Assembly: GCA_037975125.1 (NCBI GenBank)
Contig: CM075857.1
Span: 26,289,582-26,353,581 of the forward strand
Length of the DNA: 64,000 nucleotides
From: Latrodectus hesperus
Lineage: Eukaryota > Arthropoda > Arachnida > Araneae > Theridiidae
Direction: 5' to 3'
Position numbers and translations under genes: made by a program. Below, piece by piece: positions 1 through 64,000 of the stretch. Below the pieces are notes generated by a model. It saw only the letters and a list, made by a program, of their open reading frames with translations, ran no database searches and was not told the DNA's origin. How positions within the stretch are numbered: the first letter of the stretch is position 1; each line of letters opens with the position of its first letter.

Positions 1-64000
<64,000 letters not shown>

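Overview
The window is a piece of a large, AT-rich eukaryotic nuclear genome. Long introns, (TA)n microsatellites, tRNA-derived SINEs and many 5'-truncated LINE ends fit an arthropod, and I infer an arachnid such as a spider. The species cannot be proved from the sequence. No prokaryotic, organellar or viral gene set is present.

One host gene fills the window. It is a ryanodine receptor (RyR), the sarco/endoplasmic reticulum Ca2+ release channel, on the minus strand. I resolve 37 exons (35 whole internal exons and one cut at each edge), about 5.14 kb of coding sequence or roughly 1,710 codons. All have GT-AG boundaries and every junction keeps the reading frame. Reading from 64000 down to 1, the exons encode the second half of helical domain 1 (RIH-like), RyR repeats RY3 and RY4, helical domain 2, the calmodulin-binding segment and the start of the central domain. 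The N-terminal half lies beyond 64000. The EF hands, Ca2+/ATP sites and pore lie beyond position 1.

The protein is clearly RyR but diverges at sites that are nearly invariant in the fly and vertebrate proteins as I remember them. The hydrophobic anchor Trp of the calmodulin site is replaced, the RY3-RY4 linker lacks the basic Ser phosphosite motif, and a 27-nt in-frame microexon adds nine residues at a fixed-length position in helical domain 2. A divergent second RyR copy, or lineage-specific change of a single gene, would both fit.

The introns hold decayed mobile elements on both strands: at least a dozen LINE C-terminal remnants (RNase H and Cys/His knuckle ends); an internally deleted mariner with intact TIRs, nested in another repeat; a Tigger/pogo element with perfect 23-bp TIRs and a PCNA-binding-like motif; a deleted piggyBac flanked by TTAA; a Tc1-like pseudogene; hAT-like and foldback MITEs; three or four tRNA-derived SINE families; an unclassified ~330-bp dispersed repeat in four copies; and seven long (TA)n arrays.

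I found no CRISPR array, operon, tRNA or rRNA gene, or second host gene. The most interesting material is the RyR divergence and microexon, and the non-autonomous elements.
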